From the NCBI GenBank assembly GCA_026770615.1, contig MU631401.1, forward strand, positions 82,889 to 96,273: a stretch of 13,385 nt of DNA, written 5' to 3'. The translations under genes and the position numbers were made by a program. Origin of the DNA: Pavlovales sp. CCMP2436. Taxonomy: Eukaryota > Haptophyta > Pavlovophyceae > Pavlovales. Numbering within the stretch: the first letter of the stretch is position 1; the number at the start of each line of letters is the position of its first letter. Below the pieces are notes generated by a model. It did not search any database. It had not been told where the DNA came from and worked only from the letters and a program-made list of their open reading frames with translations. Positions 6,850 to 13,385 of the stretch are shown here, in pieces.

Positions 6850-6935
6850 GCAGCAGGCAATGGGCGACGCAGCGCTCAGACCAGCAAAACATTCAGAACA
6901 GTCAGACGCCAGCTTGAATCCCTATCAGTGTATAT
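6850..6935 (+). repeat. Long dispersed repeat, copy 1
   Basis: This 86-base segment, starting GCAGCAGGCAATGG and ending at the GAATCCCTATCAG motif plus TATAT, aligns over its full length with 10713-10797 at roughly 85 % identity by eye. It contains CAGTCAGACGCCAGC, also found at 8939. Confidence 0.75.
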
Positions 6936-7029
6936 AGTGTAGCGCGTAGGAGCCTGCGTCGGAGCGCTAAGATCAGCCTGACTTGAACTTGAAACGTACC
7001 GCCAGCCCGAACCCCCCTACATTAATATA

Positions 7030-7184
7030 TAGCGGCTCAGCATGGTTCAACAGGTGTTGTTCACTCACTGACTTGGTCGACGTCAGACGTTAGTCCTGGC
7101 AGCAGGGAATCCCTATCAGTAGTATATTAGCGGCTCAGCATGGTTCAACAGGTGTTGTTCAGTCACTGGCTTGGTCGACGTCAG
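7030..7184 (+). repeat. Tandem duplication of about 98 bp (57-base near-identical units)
   Basis: Segments 7030-7086 and 7128-7184 are identical except at two positions. Both start TAGCGGCTCAGCATGG and end TTGGTCGACGTCAG. The spacer at 7107-7129 holds a copy of the GAATCCCTATCAG motif. This is a recent local duplication in non-coding DNA. Confidence 0.85.
7107..7129 (+). repeat. Short copy of the GAATCCCYATCAG repeat
   Basis: GAATCCCTATCAGTAGTATA matches the end of the long dispersed repeat but lacks the upstream part. Confidence 0.5.
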
Positions 7185-7339
7185 GCTGAGGTCGAGCGAT
7201 CGACCCAAACCCTCATGCACCAGCACTCACACCAAAGGGTGTGAGTGTGTCCGCCCCGGCCCCCACGCCCCGCCATTATGTCTAATTGGATTCTGCCTCT
7301 GCCGCTTCCTACGCCGATTCGGATCGGCACGCACTGCCG

Positions 7340-7496
7340 ATGGCGGGTACACGGAAGTTGCTCGGCTCGGTGGGTCAATTACGCCTACCTACTGCCCAAG
7401 ACCGTCGACGTCGACCGCCACGTCGAGGGCAAGACGATCTGGGAGGCTCTGCTGCGCAGCGCACACATGGAAAAGACGGGACTGGGCGTGCCCTGA
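7340..7496 (+). pseudogene. Possible exon or gene fragment, unknown
   Basis: The last about 50 codons of a frame ending at TGA 7494-7496 look coding: WVNYAYLLPKTVDVD, then HVEGKTIWEALLRSAHMEK. There is no credible upstream ATG with coding-like sequence, so this would be an internal or last exon, or a remnant. I recognise no family. It stands between repeats and the minisatellite. Confidence 0.25.
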
Positions 7497-7649
7497 ACAA
7501 AACCGCACTGCCTCAGCGGCAGCCGCAGCACGCGGCACCAGCAGAAGCGCTAGGACTCCGCCGACTCCGGCAAGGACCAGGACTCGGCAAACACGATCGC
7601 TATTAGCATCAGATTACTGAAATACGCGAGTGCTTTTTTAAAATTGAGC

Positions 7650-7866
7650 GGCGCGGACCTGCGCGGACCACCTGCGCGGACCACCTGCGCGGACCACCTG
7701 CGCGGACCTGCGCGGACCACCTGCGCGGACCTGCGCGGACCTGCGCGGACCTGCGCGGACCTGCGTGGACCTGCGCGGACCTGCGCGGACCTGCGCGGAC
7801 CTGCGCGGACGAACAGGGCGGACGAGGACCTGCGCGGACCGGACCTGCGCGGACGAGGGCGGACGA
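7650..7866. repeat. Minisatellite of 10-bp and 13-bp units
   Basis: Units are CTGCGCGGACCAC (13 bp) at 7659, 7672, 7685 and 7708, and CTGCGCGGAC (10 bp) at 7698 and nine times in a row at 7721-7810, with one CTGCGTGGAC variant at 7761. Degenerate GGACGA units continue to about 7866. All three frames stay open, which creates long artificial ORFs on both strands; I do not regard these as genes. Confidence 0.9.
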
Positions 7867-7901
7867 GCAGATTTGAACGGGTAGCCAGGACGGACGTACG
7901 C

Positions 7902-7978
7902 ATGCTGGCTTTCCTCGTGCTCGCGCTCGTCGTCGCGGCTCAGCCCACGGCGGGGCGCGTGAGCCTAGACTGCGCGGG
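7902..7978 (+). CDS. Putative signal-peptide first exon
   Basis: From ATG 7902 the frame encodes a textbook secretion signal (MLAFLVLALVVAAQ, then PTAGRVSLDCAG) and stops at 7980 unless spliced. The bases at 7979-7984 are GTGAGC, a good 5' splice site, so an exon of 77 bases ending at 7978 in phase 2 is likely. I could not fix the next exon: acceptor-like AGs exist near 8091 and 8231, but the frames after them are short. A near-copy of the segment after the donor (GTGAGCCGC ... GTCTTGCTCC) recurs about 90 bases later (near 8057), so the locus may be internally duplicated. It lies directly after the minisatellite, which may belong to its 5' leader. Confidence 0.35.
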
Positions 7979-8212
7979 GTGAGCCGCGCGCTCCTTGCGT
8001 GTGTCTTGCTCCTCGTTGAGTGGGCGCGGACGAGGCGTCGCGCGAGCCTGAGCCCCGTGAGCCGCTTCCTCCTCGCGCGCGTCTTGCTCCAGCCGTTCGC
8101 GTGGCCCACCGAGGCCGGTCGGGCGTGCCGCTCGCCCCTCGCGCCTGAGGATTGGCCTGAGCCGCCACCAATCATCAAGCTATTTGACGGCACCCAGCCG
8201 CAGTCATAAATT

Positions 8213-8520
8213 AAGGAAAGAGATTCGCGCAGAGATCTACGAGCGCTGAGCGCGAGGTCACCGTCCGTCTCGGTCTCCTGCTCACCGGCTGTACCGCGAC
8301 GCTGAGCCACGGCGACGCTACGGCGTACCAGCGCGCGGCCGAGCTGCCCCGCGACCTTCAGAAGGAGCTCAAGTCGGCCAACCCCATCGTCCAGGACTTG
8401 CTTTCCGTGGCAACCACGTGCGTCGCCTCCCCCCGCTCGACGAGGAGCGGCGTCATCGTAAAGAGCGAGCGCCCCCACCACCAACATCGTCGTCGCGCCG
8501 CACGCGCGGTGGCGCGATGA
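8213..8520 (+). pseudogene. Open frame without start; coding-like fragment, unknown
   Basis: This frame is open from just after a TAA at 8212 to TGA 8518-8520 and has no ATG. The part from 8254 to about 8429 looks like real protein: VTVRLGLLLTG, then YQRAAELPRDLQKELK and NPIVQDLLSVATT. The frame just before it (ending in EIRAEIYER and TGA near 8241) could be joined by a small indel or a splice. It may be a downstream exon of the signal-peptide gene at 7902, or a decayed gene. No family recognised. Confidence 0.3.
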
Positions 8521-8581
8521 CCGTAAAGCGCCTGGCTCATCCACGCTTCGTGGCTCATCCACCGCCGCGCTTCACGCAAGT

Positions 8582-8621
8582 CTTGATGCCGCGTCTAATG
8601 CCTTGATGCCGCGTCTAATGC
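8582..8621 (+). repeat. Perfect 20-bp tandem duplication
   Basis: The 20-base unit CTTGATGCCGCGTCTAATGC occurs twice without a gap. Confidence 0.9.
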
Positions 8622-8938
8622 CGGACTGGGCGCACCTTTAGATTTAGAATGCCCTTGACATGCGAACTGGCTGGTATTATTACGCTTTTGAACAGGGACA
8701 GTGATGCGTGAAGGATGTACATAGTCTGTGATTCTTCGAATCTGATGATGTACTGGCAACGCAGTAGTACACGAGTCACAACAACGCATGCAACTGACAA
8801 GATGGCCCAATGGCAATATACATATTGACCCTATACATACTGATTCTAACGCTTACGTCTGAGGACTGTCGGTCTGTCCTGAAAGTACACAATAATTTCG
8901 GGGCCTGATGATGTAGCTTGTAGGGCAGTCAGAAGACC

Positions 8939-9008
8939 GTCAGACGCCAGCTTGAACCCCTATCAATACGAATAATATTCCTGATGGGGATTCAATCTGG
9001 CGTCTGGC
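8939..9008. repeat. Foldback of two GAATCCCYATCAG repeats (MITE-like)
   Basis: Arms 8939-8965 and 8982-9008 are reverse complements at 23 of 27 positions, with a 16-base AT-rich loop. Each arm is a diverged copy of the CAGACGCCAGCTTGAATCCC repeat seen at 6850 and 10713. Confidence 0.7.
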
Positions 9009-9177
9009 TGTCTTGGAAGTTGTGCACGATCAGCAATACACAGTACACTGCAACTGCAATATCTGTGCTCTGTATAACAACTATATCGTCAGCATGGTAA
9101 AAAAGGTGTGTAATTATTGTATGTATCAGCAGCAATACAACACTATTAATGCATCGTACAACCGGGGAGTAGTCACA

Positions 9178-9350
9178 TTACAGGGGATCGTGGGCAATAA
9201 GAAACCGTCGTGTTAAGAAACTGAGCCTCGTTTTTTAGCCCTTCAATAGTAATTTTAACCAAAATTTAACCATTGTCTGAATGTAATTTGCTAAGAAACT
9301 CAGCCTCAGCCTCAAAACCCGCCGTTCTTATTGCCCGCGATCCCTGTAAG
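9178..9350. repeat. MITE-like foldback of about 173 bp
   Basis: The left arm (from 9178, with GATCGTGGGCAATAAGAA) and right arm (to about 9350, with TTCTTATTGCCCGCGATC) are inverted repeats of about 30-35 bp with few mismatches and end in TTACAGG / CCTGTAA. Inside, AAGAAACTGAGCCTC and AAGAAACTCAGCCTC form a direct pair (9215, 9293). No transposase is present. Confidence 0.65.
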
Positions 9351-9429
9351 CCAATTCCACTGCCCCCTTTTCAGGCTCAGTCCTCATCAGAGGCTTTCTA
9401 GAATTACCTCCTCCATGAATCACGAAATA

Positions 9430-9511
9430 CCGGGGTGTGTACGCAAGACCTGACCGGGGTGTCTACACTTCCGGGGTGTACACACAAGACCCAAGCGGGG
9501 TGTTACACTTG
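9430..9511 (+). repeat. Two-copy 41-bp tandem repeat of CCGGGGTGT blocks
   Basis: Four CGGGGTGT blocks alternate between a form followed by CAAGACC and a form followed by ACACTT, giving two diverged 41-base units. Confidence 0.6.
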
Positions 9512-9692
9512 CAAATGGTTCTCTAGTAGTTTTAAAAGAAAAAACCGTTGAAAAAAACGTTGCGCTGTTGGCCGTGGGTTCTGCGAGCAGCGAGGGGAGT
9601 GCCGGGTACCGCAGTCGACAAAGAGCGCGACACGCGCGAGCTCCCGTCCCGTCCCGTGCGCTGGTCGAGGCTGCCTGGTCGAAGCTGCTGCT

Positions 9693-10599
9693 ATGGCGCA
9701 CACTACATTGGAGATCTCGTTTCACCCGGAGACGCTCCGGCTCTGCGCATACTTGGCGTTCTATGTAATGGTCGCCGTCTCACTCGCGGTTACAACAACA
9801 ACCGTCAAGGTCGACCTGCAGAGCTCGGCGCTGATGCGCACCTTCGGTATGATGGGCACATGAGCAAGCTGACCGGCATATTTTCCTTACCCCCGATTCT
9901 CACCCGCGACAACCCCCCCCCCTCCCCTTAGGGTACAACAATGTGTGCGTTTTTTGGGACTACAGCCCAGCACGGGAGATTGCCGCCCTCGTATTCCCGG
10001 TCACGGAGTATTTGTTCCAGGCGTACGTGCTCACCGCGTGGATCCGCGCCTACCAGAGCTACGCCGAAGCCGAGGTAAGCCTTCGCTATTTGCGTGCGGT
10101 GAATGTGATCAGCCCCATCACGATGACGCTTTTGGCATGGGTACGCATCATCTTCGTGATCGACGGCGAGCAGAACCTCCTCGGTCACACGTTGGGCTTC
10201 ACCGCGCTCCAGATCGCGCTCCTCCTCGTGGCCTACCTAAATTACTTTTACAACGAGGAGGTTGATCTGCTGCCCTTCCAAGGCACGCTCGGCAAGTTGG
10301 GCGCGCGGCTGCTCTCGCTCGCCTACCTCGTGTCCTTCACCTTCATCACCTACATGAAGATGCTGATCGTCTTCTCGATATTTGCCGGTACACCGGTCGT
10401 GGATACCACGACGCCTTCGGGCGCCGCGGGCGCTCAGTTTGTGGACATTGCTTGGATGTTTTTGGGCGCCATCCTCCCCGCAGTCACTGCGTGGCAGCAG
10501 CGCTGGAAGACGCGCGGGATCAGGATCGCGTCATCTTCGCCGCACATTGGTGCCGATTCCAAGCGGGCAGAAGTCGCTCCCCTCTCAGTGCCGGCCTAG
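9693..10599 (+). CDS. Polytopic membrane protein, two exons (9693-9846 and 9932-10599)
   Basis: Exon 1 starts at ATG 9693 and ends at G9846 before GTATGA; exon 2 starts at 9932 after a pyrimidine-rich tract ending in CCCCTTAG. The join is phase 1 and gives a 273-residue protein reading through MRTF, then GYNNVCVFWDYSP. Unspliced, exon 1 meets a stop within a few codons, and exon 2 has no ATG near its start. Hydrophobic segments lie near residues 15-35, 67-88, 110-128, 138-157, 178-203 and 221-239, so about six transmembrane helices, with a charged Arg/Lys/Ser tail. I recognise no family; a transporter, receptor or channel-like role cannot be told apart. Exon 1 carries the first helix, so an exon-2-only annotation would be truncated. 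The downstream flank holds a copy of the long dispersed repeat. Confidence 0.7.
9847..9931 (+). other. 85-bp GT-AG spliceosomal intron
   Basis: Starts GTATGA, ends CTCCCCTTAG after a run of Cs, and contains CTGAC at 9869-9873 that could serve as a branch point. Removing it joins two coding frames in phase 1. Confidence 0.7.
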
Positions 10600-10712
10600 C
10601 TGCCGGCTATTTAGTCAATTTGCTGCCGTCACAGCTCATGAAAATCCGGGCACAACTTACGGCACAGGCCGTCATAGGCATATGACACCAAATACAACAG
10701 CACGTTATTGTT

Positions 10713-10797
10713 GCAGCAGGCAATGGACGACGTAGTGCTCAGAACAGCACAACTTCCAGGACAGTCAGACGCCAACATGAATCCCAATCAGTAATAT
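10713..10797 (+). repeat. Long dispersed repeat, copy 2
   Basis: It aligns end to end with 6850-6935 at roughly 85 % identity by eye, including GCAGCAGGCAATGG, ACAGTCAGACGCC and GAATCCCAATCAG followed by an AT-rich end. It lies just 3' of the membrane-protein gene. Confidence 0.75.
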
Positions 10798-11062
10798 AAT
10801 TATGAATTTGAAGTCTCTGACTAAGTTTCAGCTTCCAAATACCAAAACGCAGAAGAGGCAGAGGCAACCATTTGGTATAGGATACGGGGTCATACTCGTA
10901 GCCTGCAAGACTACAGACCCTCCCTTCTCCACGGACAGTCCTCGACCGGGTCGAAATCTGAATTAGTGGCCGCGCCAGTCCGGGGGGACCGGGGGGAAAT
11001 TACGAAAAAGTCCGTTGAATGTCCCGGGTAAAAATCCTGCGGAACAACTCACGGACCGCGGA

Positions 11063-11146
11063 GGGGGTACATAAAAGTTAGTTGCATGATCATAAATGGG
11101 GTGGCGCCTCATTCACGAAATTGCCTTTAAAAACTTAGATGTACCC
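11063..11146. repeat. Imperfect inverted repeat
   Basis: GGGGTACATAAAAGTT (from 11064) pairs with AACTTAGATGTACCCC (to 11146), with a few mismatches and a loop of about 50 bases. Confidence 0.45.
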
Positions 11147-11467
11147 CTTCGACCCCTTTGGGAACCACGACTTTAATTCCTCTTTCCGAACGCTGAGAAT
11201 CGTAATGAATGTTAGCTACTTACTTGTCGTCGGCCCTAGATGCACACGAGATGCACGCGAGGTGAGCTGAGGGCTCCGACCGTTGAGGAGGGGTCTGTTT
11301 GTATCGACATTAGCGCGCAGGGGCGAATGATGTCCACTTTTTCGTCCCTTCCACAGCTTTTTCTTAAACTACGACTTACTTACTGTAGAAAAGGGCAGCA
11401 GGGAGAGGGTTGCAGGCATTCTGTCTCAGAAGTGGTCGACTCCGAGCGTGTAGGCGCGACGACGTTT

Positions 11468-11503
11468 AGTCACCCAGGCGGCATGGAGTCACCCAGGCGG
11501 CAT
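11468..11503 (+). repeat. 17-base direct repeat
   Basis: AGTCACCCAGGCGGCAT occurs at 11468-11484 and 11487-11503. Confidence 0.9.
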
Positions 11504-11673
11504 ACTTAGGCGCCTATCCCAAACCGTGTCTCCCTGCGGAGGTGGTACGCGCCCTCAGCCCACTCGTCGGGGTTGCCGTCGTCGTCGCTGTCAGTGCGTG
11601 TGCCGCCGCCGTTGCTGGTGCCGGTGTCGGTGCGCTCCAATCGCGCGCGGGCAATGATGACCTTGACGTGCCC

Positions 11674-12147
11674 TCAAAGTGCGCACATGCCGATCTCCTG
11701 TCTCATCTTCCACAGGAGAGTGCTGCGCGCTTGCGCAGCGGAGGGGGCCCCCATGCGAGCTTGGAGCGCTCTTGCGCCCATGCTGGCGAGGTCCCCGACG
11801 AAGGATTCCAGGTCGTCAGACCACTCGCCGAAGGCTCCAATCACGAGGGCGGCGAACGCGGGGCCGCCTGCAGTGCAGAAGGTCTGTGCGCGGGCCTGCA
11901 TCGGGCCAGTCTGTCCGGGGGTCTTGTGGAAGAAGTCGCGATCAATTTTGATGAGCTCCGCCATGCGTTCTACCGGAAGCGAGTCAGCTCGCCTGCCCAC
12001 AGCACACCCAAGGTAGTTGCCGTCGGTGTCCCTGTACCGAGTCCTGCAGAACGCCATGGTCTTGAGTTCAAGCAGTCGCGGGACCGCCCGCCCACCCTTG
12101 TGGTCGTACTCGGCGTAGAGGTCCGACCTTCGGCCCGGGTCGCCGGC
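11674..12147 (-). CDS. PD-(D/E)xK-like nuclease domain of the retroelement
   Basis: The frame is open from 12147 (after an in-frame TAG at 12148-12150) to its stop at 11674; an ATG lies at 12055-12057 but the conserved part begins before it. It reads SDLYAEYDH, then LLELKTMAFCRTRYRD. The Asp at 12121-12123 and the ELK at 12061-12069 are 18 residues apart, the arrangement of PD-(D/E)xK nucleases. Downstream are a helix with ADSLPVERMAELIKID and the stretch ALVIGAFGEWSDDLE, ending in a basic tail with MRQEIGMCAL. In LINE-like elements such a domain nicks the target site to prime reverse transcription. It is out of frame with the linker upstream by one base, so it is not translated as part of the original polyprotein here. 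Confidence 0.5.
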   Translation of the reverse strand, partial: AGDPGRRSDLYAEYDHKGGRAVPRLLELKTMAFCRTRYRDTDGNYLGCAVGRRADSLPVERMAELIKIDRDFFHKTPGQTGPMQARAQTFCTAGGPAFAALVIGAFGEWSDDLESFVGDLASMGARALQARMGAPSAAQARSTLLWKMRQEIGMCAL

Positions 12148-13024
12148 CTACCCCACCGAAGAAGAGCCGGTACGCGGCCTGGTTGGAGGCGAGTACCGGG
12201 GCGAAGATGTCTCTCGCCTCGGTGCGCGCGTGCGCACCCATTCTCCTCGCAACCTCAGCCAGGAGGACGAGGAGCGGATCGTGCCTGAGCTTGGAGATGT
12301 GGTCGCCGGTGACGCTCTGCCCGGTGGCCGCGACAATGTTGTCTTCGTGCACGTCGATGTCGCGGTTGAACAACCGCGCGCCGCGCGCGGCTAGGCCGAC
12401 GCAGGTGGGACTCGGGACGCCAAAGAAGCGTGCTGTGCTCTCCACCCACTCGCCGATGGTGCAGGCGCCGTGGCCAATCGGAAGCGCGGCCACCCAGGCA
12501 GAGCTGTTGCGGTCGATGCTCCTAACCAAGTGCACGACGCGATCGCCCCGCGGGAGCGCGTTGATCCGCATCTTGAGCGCGTCAAACCGCTGAGCCTCGC
12601 GGTCCTCGGTGAGGTCCTTTTGCATGTTGAGGCTTGGCTTGCCTGTTAGATCCCTGCGCACCATCGGCCAGGCCTCCTCTGGGGGGAGGTGTAGCACACG
12701 GGTTGGCAGGTCTGCGTTGATCATCGCTCCAGCACCGACGCCAGCCTCCTGTTGCATCTCGAGCCAGCAGCAGAGGAACATCTGTCCCTGCCGTGGTGGC
12801 GGTAGCGGTCTGGAGAGGCCTGGTTGCGGCAAGTGCAGGTATGACCGCCAGCCATGCGCGCGCATGTCCAGGAAGGCGTTCCGTCCTACTACGAGCGCGG
12901 CTTGCGGCAGCTCGAGCATGCCGCGCTGCGTGATGGTGCCGGTCGGCTCGCCCACGATGTCAAGGAAGTTGGGCACTGCCTGGGTCATGGCGCCACAGAA
13001 AGCGACAGGCGCGATGTCGACCAT
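12068..13024 (-). CDS. Retroelement linker region between RT and nuclease
   Basis: A 318-codon frame that starts after the in-frame TGA and continues the RT frame without a shift. Its first part (MVDIAPVAFCGAMTQ) is the natural continuation of the GAGL motif of the preceding block. The middle is largely helical with few landmarks. The last conserved words are LASNQAAYRLFFGG; the remaining 25 residues are Arg/Pro/Gly-rich and reflect a frameshift, because the adjacent frame continues with RSDLYAEY. The ATG at 13022-13024 is probably an internal Met of the original ORF, not a start. Confidence 0.5.
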   Translation of the reverse strand: MVDIAPVAFCGAMTQAVPNFLDIVGEPTGTITQRGMLELPQAALVVGRNAFLDMRAHGWRSYLHLPQPGLSRPLPPPRQGQMFLCCWLEMQQEAGVGAGAMINADLPTRVLHLPPEEAWPMVRRDLTGKPSLNMQKDLTEDREAQRFDALKMRINALPRGDRVVHLVRSIDRNSSAWVAALPIGHGACTIGEWVESTARFFGVPSPTCVGLAARGARLFNRDIDVHEDNIVAATGQSVTGDHISKLRHDPLLVLLAEVARRMGAHARTEARDIFAPVLASNQAAYRLFFGGVGRRPGPKVGPLRRVRPQGWAGGPATA

Positions 13025-13027
13025 GCG

Positions 13028-13385
13028 TCAAAGTCCGGCGCCCCGGTAGCGGCGGGGGAGTGCGAGGCGGGCAGTGGCAAGCTGGTCGTCGTCGAGCGAG
13101 ACTCCCAGTGCGTGTGTCGCCTGCGTGTGGATGATCGCGTCGAACCGTGTGCACGCATCGCGTGCCTGGTCCGGGTAGCAGTGGCGGGCAAAGTACTCAA
13201 ATTTGCGTGCGGTGGAGAAGAGCGTTAGCAGCCAGAGCTGTTGCTTGTGTGACGAGCTGATCGTTGCGATTAGCTTGTTTGAGATGCTGGCAATCTCGTC
13301 ACACTTGCCAGCGAGGGCAAGCTTAACGTACTCCTCCGAGCCGATTGGGACGCCGTAGCACATGACGCCGTAGTGCGGGGTCAGG
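13028..13385 (-). CDS. Reverse transcriptase C-terminal (thumb) region, partial
   Basis: The frame is open from the window edge to TGA 13028-13030. It contains YGVPIGSEEYV, which in many LINE-like RTs follows the catalytic core, then a helical block (LWLLTLFSTARKFEYFARH) and LPRRYRGAGL, matching the L-P-x-x-x-G-G-x-G-L-R signature seen in algal and dinoflagellate retroelement RTs. The expected Arg after GAGL is the stop: CGA to TGA is a single C-to-T change. The YADD-box and other RT catalytic motifs lie beyond 13385. Confidence 0.6.
   Translation of the reverse strand, partial: LTPHYGVMCYGVPIGSEEYVKLALAGKCDEIASISNKLIATISSSHKQQLWLLTLFSTARKFEYFARHCYPDQARDACTRFDAIIHTQATHALGVSLDDDQLATARLALPRRYRGAGL

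Larger units (their letters stand above)
6624..7027. other. Repeat-rich intergenic stretch
   Basis: No gene is visible. It holds two copies of AGCTTCTTAGC (6679-6689, 6716-6726), an inverted copy of the GAATCCCYATCAG repeat (6699-6718), a long dispersed repeat copy (6850-6935) and AT-rich tracts around 6745-6785. GTATATAGTGTAGC occurs twice (near 6774 and 6930). Confidence 0.4.
8622..9692. other. Gene-free, repeat-rich stretch upstream of the membrane-protein gene
   Basis: No convincing gene on either strand; the short frames here lack ATG starts or coding character. It contains the 8939-9008 foldback, the 9178-9350 foldback and the 41-bp tandem repeat at 9430-9511. The GC-rich part from about 9560 to 9692 is probably the promoter and 5' leader of the gene starting at 9693. 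Confidence 0.4.
10600..11673. other. Gene-free stretch between membrane-protein gene and retroelement
   Basis: No credible gene. It contains the long dispersed repeat (10713-10797), a G-rich patch (10980-10997), an imperfect inverted repeat (11063-11079 with 11131-11146) and a 17-base direct repeat (11468-11503). I saw no poly-T tract that would mark the tail of the minus-strand retroelement. Confidence 0.4.
11674..13385 (-). mobile_element. 3' part of a non-LTR-type retroelement, degenerate copy
   Basis: Three consecutive minus-strand coding blocks form one original ORF: the region after the reverse-transcriptase core, a linker, and a PD-(D/E)xK-like nuclease. The ORF enters from beyond 13385, so the catalytic RT motifs are outside the window. 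One in-frame TGA (13028-13030) and one frameshift (12120-12150) break it. No poly-A, LTR or terminal repeat is visible on the 3' side. The order RT then C-terminal restriction-like endonuclease is that of older LINE-like clades. Confidence 0.6.

Noticed and set aside
7650..7866. CRISPR-like array
   Set aside because: Units are contiguous 10-13 bp repeats without unique spacers, so it is a minisatellite.
7609..8562. A 317-codon minus-strand frame across the minisatellite
   Set aside because: The openness comes from the 10-bp repeat, which lacks stops in all frames, and from GC-rich DNA; the residues are repeat-derived.
10452..10685. Alternative C-terminal frame past the membrane-protein stop, ending in a hydrophobic stretch
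   Set aside because: It overlaps the membrane-protein exon in another frame and has no clear splice signals to join it.
12183..13228. Several plus-strand frames of 120-250 codons over the retroelement
   Set aside because: They are antisense to blocks with recognisable RT and nuclease patterns and have no motifs of their own.

Overview
The window looks like nuclear DNA of a GC-rich eukaryotic microalga (a haptophyte-like alga is my best guess, not proven). The reasons are a coding region that only makes sense after removing an 85-base GT-AG intron, a secreted sulfotransferase-like protein of a kind I associate with algal genomes, a non-LTR retrotransposon remnant, a minisatellite and many dispersed repeats. 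No rRNA, tRNA or CRISPR array was seen. All family assignments come from reading motifs; no database search was run.

Left third (about 1-5100, + strand): a block that looks viral or virus-derived. It holds a small cysteine-rich zinc-binding protein (215-664), a large D5/SF3-type replication helicase (from 841) cut by an in-frame TAG at 1087-1089 and frameshifted at its C-terminus, a likely single-strand-DNA-binding protein of the type found in large algal viruses (3693-4511), and a 154-residue unknown protein (4606-5070). The first two genes share a T-tract plus CTGRRCCAC motif just upstream. A 30-base sequence occurs three times between helicase and SSB, two of the copies forming a 48-bp inverted repeat. 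The simplest reading is an endogenised replication module of a polinton-like or giant virus, partly decayed.

Middle (5100-11500): host-like and repeat-rich. There is a signal-peptide sulfotransferase-like protein (5799-6623), a possible signal-peptide first exon after a 10/13-bp minisatellite (7650-7980), a decayed coding fragment (8254-8430) and a two-exon polytopic membrane protein (9693-10599). Between them lies a dispersed repeat family around GAATCCCYATCAG, plus several MITE-like foldbacks and short tandem repeats.

Right end (11674-13385, - strand): the 3' part of a retroelement ORF with the region after the reverse-transcriptase core, a linker, and a PD-(D/E)xK-like nuclease. It is broken by one in-frame TGA and one frameshift, so this copy is dead; it continues beyond the window.
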